NCBI RefSeq assembly: GCF_026013645.1
Contig: NZ_CP110224.1
Span: forward strand, 3,038,001 to 3,102,000
Length of the DNA stretch: 64,000 bases
Direction: 5' to 3'
Source of the DNA: Virgibacillus natechei
GTDB taxonomy: Bacteria > Bacillota > Bacilli > Bacillales > Amphibacillaceae
The notes below the pieces were generated by a model, which was not told where the DNA came from, ran no database searches, and worked only from the letters and a program-made list of their open reading frames with translations. The position numbers and the translations under genes were made by a program. Below, in pieces: positions 9,013 to 17,268 of the stretch; positions within the stretch are counted from its first letter, which is position 1; each line of letters begins with the position of its first letter.

Positions 9013-10368
9013 ATGAATAGAAAAGTGTTTAAAAATGGTATTGTATTAACGATTGATCAGTCCATAGGTAATTTTACTAAGGCGGACGTATTAGTAGAAG
9101 GTTCAAAAATTGTTGAAGTAAAACCAAATATTGAAGTATCAGATTGTGAAATTATCGATGCCTCCAATATGATTGTCATGCCGGGGCTAGTTGACACACA
9201 TAGACACACATGGGAATCCTTAGTAAGAAACATTGGTACGGATTGGTCGTTACAAAAATATCTAGCAAGTATTTACTATGGAAATATTGGTTCGTTAAGA
9301 AGACCGCAAGATGACTATATTGCTAATTTATTAGGCGCATTAGAAGCACTTGATTCAGGTGTTACTACTTTATTAGACTCGAGTATGATAATGTCAAATG
9401 ATCATACAGAAGAAATGATTCGTGGATTACAGGAATCTGGAGTACGTGGGGTCTTTGCTCATGGGTGCCCTGGCGATGAAGAATATTGGAACAGGGAAAG
9501 CATGTTAGATAATGGTGAAGATGCAAGAAGGATAAAGGAAAAACACTTCTCTTCCGAAGACCAATTACTGACAATGGGGCTTGCAATTCGAGGCCCTGAA
9601 TTTTCATCATGGGATACATCTGTGAAGGAAATTCAATTGGCACGTGAATTGGGGGTTGTGTGCACCATGCATTTAGGTTTTGGCACATGGGGATCAATTG
9701 ATCGTTCCATTGAAAAGTTAAATAAAGCTGGACTATTAGGTCCTGACTTAAATTTTGTCCACATGAATGCAGTAAGTCCAGAGGAAATGAGAATGATTGC
9801 AGCAAATGGCGGTTCTATTTCCGTAACTCCAGAAATCGAAATGATGATGGGACATGGATATCCGGCAACTGGATTATGTCTTGAAAATGGAGTGCGACCT
9901 ACAATTGGTGTAGACGTCGTTACATCGACTGGTGGAGATATGTTTGCCCAAATGAAATTTGCACTTCAAGCAGAACGTGCGAGAGTAAATGGTAATTTAA
10001 TTGCAAGCGGAGAAATGCCTGAGCCGTTGCACATTTCCGCAAATGATATGTTAGAATTTGCAACAATAGATGGTGCTAAGGCTTTAATGCTTGAGGATAA
10101 AGTTGGTTCGTTAACGCCGGGTAAAAAGGCTGATATCATTATGGTTCGTACAAGTGATTTAAATATATTCCCTGTGAATGATCCTGTTGGTACGGTTGTA
10201 CAATGTACACATACAGGTAACGTAGATTCCGTTTTTGTAGATGGCAAAGCGATTAAACGAAATGGGGAGATGGTTGGTATTGATCTTGATAAGATTCGTA
10301 AACAAGCGATTGAAAGTAGAAATGCAATTTTAGAAAAATACGGAATGCCTGATAATGTAGTTGTGTGA
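9013..10368 (+). CDS. metal-dependent amidohydrolase (TrzA/AtzA/cytosine-deaminase-like)
   Basis: A 451-residue amidohydrolase of the chlorohydrolase/deaminase group. The N-terminal metal site is DTHRHTWES (His63, His65). Later ligands fall in TMHLGFG (about 218) and DVVTSTGGD (about 301). PGLVD at about 57-61 and PGKKADI near the C-terminus are family hallmarks. Members remove amino or chloro groups from rings or hydrolyse cyclic amides; the substrate is not determined. TTTTGGAGGG lies 8 bases before the ATG. It is a monocistronic gene with a candidate cre site and an upstream 47-bp palindrome, followed by a hairpin at 10469-10491. Confidence 0.82.
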   Translation: MNRKVFKNGIVLTIDQSIGNFTKADVLVEGSKIVEVKPNIEVSDCEIIDASNMIVMPGLVDTHRHTWESLVRNIGTDWSLQKYLASIYYGNIGSLRRPQDDYIANLLGALEALDSGVTTLLDSSMIMSNDHTEEMIRGLQESGVRGVFAHGCPGDEEYWNRESMLDNGEDARRIKEKHFSSEDQLLTMGLAIRGPEFSSWDTSVKEIQLARELGVVCTMHLGFGTWGSIDRSIEKLNKAGLLGPDLNFVHMNAVSPEEMRMIAANGGSISVTPEIEMMMGHGYPATGLCLENGVRPTIGVDVVTSTGGDMFAQMKFALQAERARVNGNLIASGEMPEPLHISANDMLEFATIDGAKALMLEDKVGSLTPGKKADIIMVRTSDLNIFPVNDPVGTVVQCTHTGNVDSVFVDGKAIKRNGEMVGIDLDKIRKQAIESRNAILEKYGMPDNVVV

Positions 10369-10466
10369 TATAAATCAATAATTGGCAACTGGCAATTAAG
10401 GTTCGAGTGTCCTACCGACTAGCGACTTAGAACATTTGGCTTGCTGTGCGATTCGGAGTACAAAAT

Positions 10467-10495
10467 AAAAAACAGGCGCACAGCCTGTTTTATCC
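10467..10495. terminator. strong hairpin terminator, works best leftward
   Basis: AAAACAGGC and GCCTGTTTT pair perfectly around GCACA. Leftward it is followed by TTTATTTTG; rightward by TATCC. It may end the amidohydrolase transcript, but the better T-tail points to an RNA transcribed leftward from about 10.68 kb. Confidence 0.75.
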
Positions 10496-10700
10496 GGTTT
10501 GACCTTTATTCTTTTGAATTTTGTTGTCGTGGGAGCGTTAAGAAACAGACGGGAACGTAGAGTTATCGACTGTTTTAGATCACAGCGAGATAAACCATAT
10601 TGTAAGATAGCGTACTTTGCTATCTGACAGATTGGTAATAGACCCTTGCGGCAACCTCTTATCGCCATGTGTTTTTGTTTCTAATAAATCTAGGAATCCA
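10492..10700 (-). ncRNA. unassigned structured stretch, possible leftward small RNA
   Basis: This 200-base block is richer in GC than its surroundings and contains several short hairpins, for example AGATAGC/GCTATCT around 10607-10627 and GGTTGCCGCAAGGGTC at about 10641-10656. Read leftward it ends at the strong terminator at 10467-10495. No convincing protein is encoded; the 90-codon frame across it matches nothing I know. I considered a tracrRNA, IS-end RNA or riboswitch and could not support any of them. Confidence 0.25.
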
Positions 10701-11098
10701 TTTTGATCAATCTTGTTTCTTTAAATACCACGACTGGTCAAGAAAAAACCGCGGCAATACAACGGATAAATAGGATAAGTTTATCGATGGCCTAAAGGAG
10801 GCAAGCACTTTTTACGAGATTGTGCTCCAACATTCTATAATGTACAATTATCCGAAATGATACAGTGGCCACAATATCTACAGTAATTATTGGTATGATA
10901 GGCTTGATTACCTGTTGAAACCCTTCCTTAGTTTTTCAAGACCAATAATGCCCACAGAGTCTCCACGTTAAGTTCTTAAACACTTATCTGAAAGAGACCA
11001 TTCAAAAATAATAATCTTAGATGTTTTAAACTCATTATGGTTCCTATTTTAATGTAAATCTCTTATTGTATCTTTAACATTTTAGTTATACAATCGAA

Positions 11099-11526
11099 CA
11101 ATTTCAGGCATCCGTAAGTGAAGCTGGTCTTGCTTCGGGTATTTGGTCTAGTTCGCTTTATTCAAGGTGTTGCTTATGGGGTTGCTACTACTGCTAGAAT
11201 TAGTGCTGTAATGGACATGATTCCAGATTCTAAGCGTGGGGAAGGGACTGGTTATTTTGCATTAAGTACTACAATTGTAACAGCAGTTGGCCCATTCTTA
11301 TGCCATCTTATTACTCAAAATGCGGACTATGAAATGATATTTACTACTTGTACAGGTTTTTTGTATAAGTTTACTAATTATACTATTTGCAAAGGTCCCT
11401 GAAGCTGACATTACAGATGAACAATTAGAATCAATGAAAAAAGGAGTAAGATTACAAGATTTCTTTGAGAAAAAAATCATTTTGGCAATGCATGCTAAGA
11501 CCTTTCTATCAATCTGTCTCCTATAA
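11099..11526 (+). pseudogene. MFS transporter relic
   Basis: Fragments of a major facilitator superfamily efflux protein can be read: QFQASVSEAGLASGI (end of TM1 and start of TM2), then after a deletion RFIQGVAYGVATTARISAVM and the TM3-4 motif SKRGEGTGYFALSTT. A frameshift near 11370 moves to the frame encoding KVPEADITDEQLESMKKGVR. The gene lacks its start, middle and C-terminal half. No function remains. Confidence 0.75.
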
Positions 11527-11537
11527 TAATTGAACAT

Positions 11538-11568
11538 AAAAATAGTACCGTTAGGAAACGGTACTGAT
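11538..11568 (-). terminator. terminator for the small LSm-like gene
   Basis: AGTACCGTT and AACGGTACT pair perfectly around a 4-base loop. Leftward it is followed by ATTTTTATG. It lies 75 bases after the reverse-strand gene ending at 11640. Confidence 0.75.
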
Positions 11569-11639
11569 CGTTAGACATCTTTATTTATAATAATCATTTA
11601 TTTATTAACAAATCCTATCGAATTAAGGTTAATCCCCCT

Positions 11640-11999
11640 TTAATAATAAGGGTATGGATAAGGATAATAAGGATACGGAGACGGAGCAATATAAGGTAAT
11701 AAGGCTAAAGCAGCTAAGGTAGCTAACGGAAAATTTCGACGTCTAAAACGTCGGAATCTTCTTCTAGGACGACCAAATCCGCCATAATATTGTCGAATAT
11801 CCGATTCATTCTCAATTTCTCGCTCCATTACATCCTCACCAGCTAACACGGTAATACTATCCATATCTACATTTTCAATAATACCATCAATAGTACTTCC
11901 ATCTGTCATCGTTAATACCACATGATAATTCATGTGTTTTCTGCACTCATCATACAAATTCCTGGAATCGTTATGGTAATCATGATTTTCTACATTCAC
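11640..11999 (-). CDS. small protein with Sm-like core and Arg- and Tyr/Pro-rich tail
   Basis: 119 residues. Residues 22-65 (HVVLTMTDGSTIDGIIENVD...ITVLAGEDV) look like an Sm-like/YlxS-type β-barrel seen in short bacillary proteins. A basic stretch GRPRRRFRRFRRR follows, then a hydrophobic ATLAALALLPYIAPS, and a C-terminal repeat of PYPYY units. Such proteins occur in spore formers and may be spore-coat or surface-associated, but the role is unknown. GTG start; GGAG lies about 13 bases upstream, which is longer than ideal. It has its own terminator. Confidence 0.65.
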   Translation of the reverse strand: MNVENHDYHNDSRNLYDECRKHMNYHVVLTMTDGSTIDGIIENVDMDSITVLAGEDVMEREIENESDIRQYYGGFGRPRRRFRRFRRRNFPLATLAALALLPYIAPSPYPYYPYPYPYY

Positions 12000-12145
12000 T
12001 TTTTTATCTCATCTCCTTTCAACTACATGATATTCACCTAGAAGAAGGACGTTACACTTTATAAGCAATAAGTTGTTGACTGCACTCTATTGTTCGGCAA
12101 TCCATACTTCATCGCTAATTGAATCATCTCCTCCCTTTTCTAAAT

Positions 12146-12289
12146 TAGGTATGGGTGTTGCAACTGCAGTATTAGGATTTAGTTGGCGGAGGTACGTTTG
12201 CTTATTTTAGTGACGCAGATTACCAGTGCTAGCAGTAGCGAGTCCTAGGCCCAGTTTTTTCTTTATACTCATTGTAAAATTCCTCCTTC
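12146..12289. pseudogene. scrambled calY/tasA (camelysin/TasA) 5' end with internal inversion
   Basis: On the reverse strand an SD (GGAGGAATT) and ATG at 12272 start MSIKKKLGLGLATAS, the typical beginning of TasA/CalY precursors. The frame soon dies. The next segment of the same gene lies on the forward strand at 12146-12225: GMGVATAVLGF, then (after a 1-base slip) GGGTFAYFSDADY, the conserved signal-peptide end and mature start. The second part is thus inverted relative to the first. The gene body is missing. Intact relatives encode biofilm fibre protein or camelysin. Confidence 0.65.
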
Positions 12290-12516
12290 ATTTTTATTAT
12301 TTAAATAGACTGCGTAAAAAGCGTTCTTATCCCAATTTGAAAATCTCACCTTTTACATTACAGGATCGGGATCCCATTACGCTAGAATGCAGCTGCTTCC
12401 AAATCAGACATCCCTCGTACTTCAGCGAAAACATACGTTTCTCCTTCAGGGGTTAATCCATCTTTAAATTTTCCATTTTTACATTTCCAATGGATTATAC
12501 ACATGTTGAGGCATTC

Positions 12517-12866
12517 TCACAGGTCCTGATTCTTTTCCCGGAGCAAATCGATCAAATGATTACGGATCATAACATTGAAGTACGTGGCGAAGGGATCTTC
12601 ATCGGGGGGAGGATACATTTCATATGCCATCATCATGGCACGAAGGCCTTCCTGGTAAAACTCCTGATGCGGATCTTGCATACGCAATTGACGGAGATGG
12701 TACTGCACCCGTCTTTCACGCCGTATTCATTAATCTTCTCTTTGCAAGTCTTTCCCAGCCTTTTACCGCATCAATTGTAACACCTTCACGCGCGGCGATT
12801 TCCTTTATCGGCATGTCCGTCAAAACATGGTATTCCATCCATTTCCACTGATCCACCGTTAGCATC
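12517..12866 (-). pseudogene. fused remnants of two small sigma-factor genes
   Basis: Read leftward, 12866-12715 encodes the region-4 end of one sigma-like protein (LTVDQWKWMEY, MPIKEIAAREGV, KGWERLAKRRLMNT). Right after it, 12715-12517 encodes region 2 of another (YHLRQLRMQDPHQEFYQEGL, ATYFNVMIRNHLIDLLRE) without a start. C-terminus directly followed by N-terminus suggests deletion between two tandem copies. Related intact copies lie at 38230-38790 and 39487-40050. Confidence 0.75.
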
Positions 12867-12962
12867 CCCTATCTAATCTCCACAGAAGGAATTATAGGGT
12901 CAAACGGGAGGAAAAGTAAGGGTCGTTAACGCACCTCATACTTCCGAAGGGACAATTACTAA

Positions 12963-12989
12963 GGAAGCAAAAGAACCGTCCCCATGCTT
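12963..12989 (-). repeat. REP-like repeat, GGAAGC/GACGGTTC type
   Basis: GGAAGCAAAAGAACCGTCCC followed by CATGCTT, the reverse complement of copies at 25071 and 26247. This family is a short imperfect palindrome (GGAAGC...GCTTCC) common in Bacillaceae intergenic DNA. Confidence 0.7.
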
Positions 12990-13030
12990 TGGCGGAGTAT
13001 TCCCATCGTAAAACTATCCATGCCATAAGA

Positions 13031-13065
13031 AGTAACGATTTAACGTAAACCGCTAAATCGTTACT
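13031..13065. terminator. 12-bp inverted repeat, terminator-like
   Basis: AGTAACGATTTA and TAAATCGTTACT pair perfectly around an 11-base loop. There is no long T-run. It sits between the sigma relic and an epimerase relic. Confidence 0.4.
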
Positions 13066-13109
13066 GGTTTAACAAATACTAGTTCTTACAACCGTCTTTG
13101 TCACACGTG

Positions 13110-13363
13110 ATTCTTCATGGGAAGTCACCCAGTCTTGCGGGCTATCCCTAGTAAAGCAGCGAAGTCCCGTTGTTGAGATTTCGTATAAATGACTATATGT
13201 ATGCGCCATTAACTTATTGGATTTCTTCGTTGCTGCATATAAACTGACAGGATGATTGACTTCATCAGACATTGAGAATGGCATCTTTACGTTTGCACCA
13301 TACACCGAACTTGATAATGCATAAATAACGGGATGCCTCCAAAATATTCATGAAACCCTGGTA
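13110..13363 (-). pseudogene. UDP-sugar epimerase fragment (middle part)
   Basis: The frame encodes [40 protein letters not shown] (the SDR YxxxK region, Tyr then Lys) and ends in frameshifts. It matches the same segment in the longer pseudogene at 62615-63606. The fragment is cut off at the REP-like repeat at 13367. Confidence 0.8.
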
Positions 13364-13366
13364 TTT

Positions 13367-13391
13367 GGTTGGGGGTCTGACACCAGAATCC
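13367..13391 (+). repeat. REP-like repeat GGGGTCTGACACCAGAATCC (core copy)
   Basis: A clean copy of the core that recurs throughout the window. It ends an epimerase fragment here. The core is an imperfect palindrome (GGTCTGACACC). Confidence 0.8.
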
Positions 13392-13866
13392 ATTTATATT
13401 TCTCAACCAGAAAAAGCCGTTAATGGATATACTGAGTTGAAACTGCCCACTGAAACATCTTGTCCAATAGAACAGTTATAATGAATTAAATTAAAATCGT
13501 CTACCTGTCTCTAATTATCTAACTCTGTTTCAAATCCTTATCTAATTCTGGGTCTATTATCTCATATATTCTGGTAAATTGTAAGAATTATTGTCATAAT
13601 TTATCGAAATTTAAATTTTGATATAAAGTGGCCGCACCATCTATTTAATCTTTAAATTTATTTTTATTAATGTTACAGTGACACGCTTAGTTCCTACTGA
13701 TAAGGCAGTGCCTTTGAATCGTAATTATCACCCACTCATTCTTTAATAACATAACCATTCAATAGGAATGATGCTAACAATTCATATTTAGAGATTGTAG
13801 TGGGAGACTGCTCGGATGATGATACTTGTCATGTATGAATACCGTTACAAAATCTTCATAAATAAA

Positions 13867-13917
13867 AAACACTGTATACGATCAACCTATTAGATAGGCA
13901 TCGTATACAGTGTTTTC
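13867..13917. terminator. long hairpin terminator next to epimerase end
   Basis: AAAACACTGTATACGAT and ATCGTATACAGTGTTTT form a 17-bp perfect stem around CAACCTATTAGATAGGC. The same stem-loop family with loop CAACCTATTAG recurs at 40255-40315 and 44908-44960, again beside epimerase or sigma-gene relics. Confidence 0.85.
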
Positions 13918-13952
13918 TTATAATAGATTGTCATTTTATTGCTTGTCAATCT

Positions 13953-14062
13953 AATAATACTCCCTATACCTCTCCACAAACTTCCCTAACCCTTCATCGA
14001 TAGAAGTTGTCGATTCAAACCAGTTACATCCTTCAATTCATCAATATCTCCATATGTCGCTT
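13953..14062 (-). pseudogene. UDP-sugar epimerase fragment (C-terminal end)
   Basis: The reverse strand shows the C-terminal DIDELKDVTG and GKFVERYREYY-like end of the epimerase found also at 40341, 59606, 61044 and 62615. Small deletions disrupt it. The 700 bases from 13392 to 14082 otherwise contain only the terminator above and no gene I can see. Confidence 0.7.
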
Positions 14063-14082
14063 AAATTTCCTCAGGCAATGAA

Positions 14083-14385
14083 TCACTCAATCTCCATCTC
14101 CAACAATGCACTGCTTAACGTCTTTCCATGTGTATCCATCGCAAGCGAGGTTGTAACTCCTCCTAACAAGCTTTGATAACAGACGAAGTTGAATGCATTA
14201 ATATTAGGTAATTCGTAACGCACGACATCGCCCTTTATTATATCTTGCAAATGATTCTTCACTGCTTCAGGGGTAACTTTTTCTCTAAGCCAGTCGTAGT
14301 CAGTTTCCTCATAAGGAATCAGAGAAAGGTTTACAATATCTCCTTTATCCCCTGCGCGGCTGTGCGCAACTTCAAATAGTTTCAA
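14083..14385 (-). CDS. AtuA C-terminal ferredoxin-fold-like protein
   Basis: About 100 residues from a TTG start at 14385 that overlaps the stop of the preceding gene (TTGA), with GGGGGAG 7 bases upstream. It shows FEVAHSRAGDKGDIVNLSLI and ends in a predicted α/β fold. This matches the small domain that in other bacteria is fused to the C-terminus of AtuA (acyclic terpene utilisation) proteins. Together with the DUF1446 protein upstream it probably forms a split AtuA-type enzyme. The reaction is not known in this family beyond its link to acyl-CoA/terpenoid degradation. Confidence 0.8.
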   Translation of the reverse strand: MKLFEVAHSRAGDKGDIVNLSLIPYEETDYDWLREKVTPEAVKNHLQDIIKGDVVRYELPNINAFNFVCYQSLLGGVTTSLAMDTHGKTLSSALLEMEIE

Positions 14386-15722
14386 TTGCCCTCTCCCCCT
14401 TCTTTCTCGCGCTTCCATTCCTTCAAATGTACCTGTGCGGTAACCTTTTCTCTTTCGATGAAAGTGGATAAAACACCAATGGACTCGGAAACCTTTTTCC
14501 TGGCTCCTCCCCCGGCAGCTGGTCCATTTAGATAGAGAGCTTCCACTTCTTCACCAATCAATTTTGCCTTTTCTTTTGATTGATGATATCCTGCCGCCCT
14601 CAGTCTGATTTCGTATGGAACTACTTCACTAAAACTTGTACGATGAACAGATGATAAACCAATAAAATCGACTCTCAGATCTGTTATGTCAGGAACCAGG
14701 TGCTCCTTCAAAACTTCCTCAGCCATTTCCGCTTTTTCCAAGGCATGCGATCCTGCATAGGAAATTTCCCCTTCTCCTAAAAATCCTGCATGATAGCCTA
14801 CGGAAACCTTCAACGTCTTTGGCCGCTCCTTACCAGACCCATTCGTTACTTTTACTTGGTCCTTTCTGGTCTCTTCCAAGTGCACACCTGTAAAATCAAC
14901 AATCGCATCAGGAGTCATATACGCTTTTGGATCATGTATTTCGTATATTAATTGTTCTTTCACTGTTCTTAAGTCAATCACTCCACCTGTTCCCTCTACT
15001 TTGGAAATAACTGAACTTCCATCTGAATCAATCGTGGCAAAAGGAAACCCGATATTGTTCAGGTTCTCCACCTTTTTTCTATATCCATCTGCAAAATAAC
15101 CGCCACTCACCTGACTGGAACACTCAAGCAGATGCCCTGTGACCAGACCCTGGCCTAACTTTTCATATTCATCCGCTCCCCAATTAAAATGATACATTTG
15201 TGGAGCAAGGAATAGTGATGGATCTGCAACCCTCCCAGTAATAATGATGTTAGCATCCGTCTCCAGAGCCGGAATTATTGCATCAGCCCCAAGATAAGCA
15301 TTTGCGGAAACGATAGAATCATAGTCGGAAATCGATACATTATTTTCTAAGGCAGGAGATTTTAAGTCAATATCATCTAGCACGTCATCCCCGGTAACAG
15401 CTGCGATTTTACATGGAATATCTAATAGTTTGGCAATTTCAAGTGTTTTCTGTGCTGCTCCTACCGGATTTGCTGCACCCATGTTTGTAATTAACCTGAC
15501 ATTATTTTCAACCGCAAGTGGAAGCAGTTTTTTCATTCTTTTTTCCAGTAATGGATCATATCCCTCATTGTCATCAGCCCGTTTACGTTGCTGTGCTAAA
15601 GCAATCGTTCGTTCTGCCAGACATTCCAAAACGAGGTAATCCAGATTTGCATGTTTTACTAATGTTTCTGCAGGTTCTATACGATCACCGGAAAAACCTG
15701 CGCCTGAACCAATTCTCAGCAT
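14382..15722 (-). CDS. AtuA family (DUF1446) protein
   Basis: A 446-residue cytoplasmic protein. It starts LRIGSGAGFSGDRIEPAETL, the signature of DUF1446/AtuA, and carries ITGRVADPSLFLAP near residues 160-175. In Pseudomonas, AtuA is required for growth on citronellol/geraniol, but Firmicutes homologues sit with transporters and probably act on other organic acids. It overlaps the small AtuA-like gene by 4 bases and follows the citM-like transporter by 37 bases, so the three form one operon, transcribed leftward from the sigma-54-type promoter at 17105-17125. Confidence 0.85.
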   Translation of the reverse strand: MLRIGSGAGFSGDRIEPAETLVKHANLDYLVLECLAERTIALAQQRKRADDNEGYDPLLEKRMKKLLPLAVENNVRLITNMGAANPVGAAQKTLEIAKLLDIPCKIAAVTGDDVLDDIDLKSPALENNVSISDYDSIVSANAYLGADAIIPALETDANIIITGRVADPSLFLAPQMYHFNWGADEYEKLGQGLVTGHLLECSSQVSGGYFADGYRKKVENLNNIGFPFATIDSDGSSVISKVEGTGGVIDLRTVKEQLIYEIHDPKAYMTPDAIVDFTGVHLEETRKDQVKVTNGSGKERPKTLKVSVGYHAGFLGEGEISYAGSHALEKAEMAEEVLKEHLVPDITDLRVDFIGLSSVHRTSFSEVVPYEIRLRAAGYHQSKEKAKLIGEEVEALYLNGPAAGGGARKKVSESIGVLSTFIEREKVTAQVHLKEWKREKEGGEGN

Positions 15723-15759
15723 ACTCCTCAGTCCTTCCTTCTATTAATTTATTGCTCCT

Positions 15760-17079
15760 TTACAAAACGCCTATTATTATGGCGACAGTTGCCATCACTG
15801 CAGTAATACCAAATGCGAGAGGAATGGCTTTTTTCTGTAAATCTCCTAAGTCTACTCCTGCCAAACCTATCAGCAAGAACGTAGATCCAGTCAGCGGACT
15901 CATTGCAAAACCGGTAGTCATTTGTCCCAATAAAGCTGCTCTTGCCATGGTTTCAGGCATGATCCCGAAAGCTTCTCCTGTTGCACCTAAGACAGGCATC
16001 ACTCCAAAATAGAAAGAATCCGGATCAAACAAGAGACTAAGCGGCATAGAGAGGTAGGCTAATACGATAGGCAAACCTTGTCCCCAATCACTTGGAAATG
16101 CGCCTGCTGCTGTATTTGCCATGGCATCAATCATCCCCGTCCCAGCCAGGATTCCTGTAAAAATCCCAGCAGAAAAAATAACCGAAGACGTATAGATTGC
16201 CCCCTTGGCATGTGCTTCAATTCGTTCCTGCTGCATTGCCACCTCGCGATAATTCAACATTAATGCAAGAGGCACACCAATGACAAATGGCACAGCCAAC
16301 GGAACGACATTCATAACCAGCACGACAATCACCGCTATTGTTAAGAGTAGATTGGGGATAATCATTTTAGGTCGCTGTAGCTTTTCCTTCTCTGAATCCT
16401 GGACTGGATCATCAAACGAATCCAGCTCCTCCAGCCTTTCACTATCTGCTGCCGCTTCCTGGAAACCTGATCGTTTTCGCTCTTGTTTCCCCAACCAGAA
16501 AGCTGCAAGTAAAACACAAATTAAACCAACAACCTGCACCGGAAGCATCGGAGCGTATAATTCAACTACATCCATGTTTAACGCTGCGGCTGCCCTTAGT
16601 GTCGGCCCTCCCCATGGTACGATGTTCATCGTTCCGGCACTCAGTGCAGCGATAACCGCAAGTGTCAGGGGACTCATATTCAGCGCTTTGTATATAGGAA
16701 GCAAAGCGGATATGGTAATTAAAAACGTACTGGATCCAGAGCCATCCAAATGGGAAGCCATTGCTATAATGGCTGTACCGACGGCAATTTTAACTGGATC
16801 CCCTTTTGCATACTTGATAACCCCTTTAATCAGTGGGTTGAATAATCCCGCATCAAACATAATACCAAAGAAAAGGATGGCAAACGTAATCATAATACCG
16901 GTCATCGCAATACCGGCTATCCCCTCACCCATAAATTCACCAATTTCGGAGATACCAAAACCTGCAATTAACGCAACAGCCAAAGGAATAACAACCAATG
17001 CAAAGTGAATAGATGTTTTCTTTGATAACACTAAATACAATAAGACCCCAATGATTAAAAATCCATAAAACGCCAGCAT
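15760..17079 (-). CDS. CitMHS-family organic-acid transporter
   Basis: A 439-residue membrane protein with about 11-12 hydrophobic segments and a central cytoplasmic charged loop (about residues 200-235). Family motifs include SHLDGSGSSTFLITISALLP (about 110-129) and the later LSMPLSLLFDPDSFYFG. CitMHS proteins import citrate or related acids with a proton or a divalent cation. The fused-operon partners (AtuA pair) suggest uptake of the acid they degrade. The start ATG has GGGGGAGGG upstream. Confidence 0.88.
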   Translation of the reverse strand: MLAFYGFLIIGVLLYLVLSKKTSIHFALVVIPLAVALIAGFGISEIGEFMGEGIAGIAMTGIMITFAILFFGIMFDAGLFNPLIKGVIKYAKGDPVKIAVGTAIIAMASHLDGSGSSTFLITISALLPIYKALNMSPLTLAVIAALSAGTMNIVPWGGPTLRAAAALNMDVVELYAPMLPVQVVGLICVLLAAFWLGKQERKRSGFQEAAADSERLEELDSFDDPVQDSEKEKLQRPKMIIPNLLLTIAVIVVLVMNVVPLAVPFVIGVPLALMLNYREVAMQQERIEAHAKGAIYTSSVIFSAGIFTGILAGTGMIDAMANTAAGAFPSDWGQGLPIVLAYLSMPLSLLFDPDSFYFGVMPVLGATGEAFGIMPETMARAALLGQMTTGFAMSPLTGSTFLLIGLAGVDLGDLQKKAIPLAFGITAVMATVAIIIGVL

Positions 17080-17104
17080 AACTTACCCTCCCCCTTTAAA
17101 TTAT

Positions 17105-17125
17105 ATATGCAAATTTTATGCCAAC
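17105..17125 (-). promoter_or_regulatory. sigma-54 (-24/-12) promoter of the citM-atuA operon
   Basis: The reverse strand reads TTGGCATAAAATTTGCAT: GG and GC elements separated by exactly 10 bases, as required for SigL/RpoN promoters (TGGCAC-N5-TTGCA). The start of transcription would fall near 17097, 18 bases before the transporter's start codon region. Confidence 0.8.
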
Positions 17126-17126
17126 A

Positions 17127-17152
17127 TAAAAAAGCCTTAGGTAAAGGCTTCG
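17127..17152 (-). terminator. terminator of the activator gene
   Basis: Reverse strand AAGCCTTTACCTAAGGCTT followed by TTTT. It lies between the activator gene and the sigma-54 promoter, insulating the two transcripts. Confidence 0.7.
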
Positions 17153-17164
17153 CAAACATAGAAC

Positions 17165-17268
17165 TTCTAAAAAATTAGAAGTAATTAAATAAAACTGTAG
17201 ATAGACTCATTTGTATGCGGTTGCATATCTATTCTATAAAACTGGAATCCGTTTCTAGATTTTTAGAA
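17165..17268. promoter_or_regulatory. paired upstream activating sequences
   Basis: Two 16-bp inverted repeats share the form TTCTA-N6-TAGAA: 17165-17180 (TTCTAAAAAATTAGAA) and 17253-17268 (TTCTAGATTTTTAGAA). Their centres are 88 bp apart, close to a whole number of helical turns. They lie 45-150 bp upstream of the sigma-54 promoter, where enhancer-binding activators bind. Confidence 0.65.

Noticed and set aside
10396-10668. 90-codon reverse-strand frame
   Set aside because: No SD, unusual composition and it crosses a strong terminator hairpin; more likely non-coding.
10492-10700. Similarity of GTTTTAGATCACAGCGAG to CRISPR repeat or tracrRNA sequence
   Set aside because: No array of repeats, no cas gene and no matching anti-repeat in the window.
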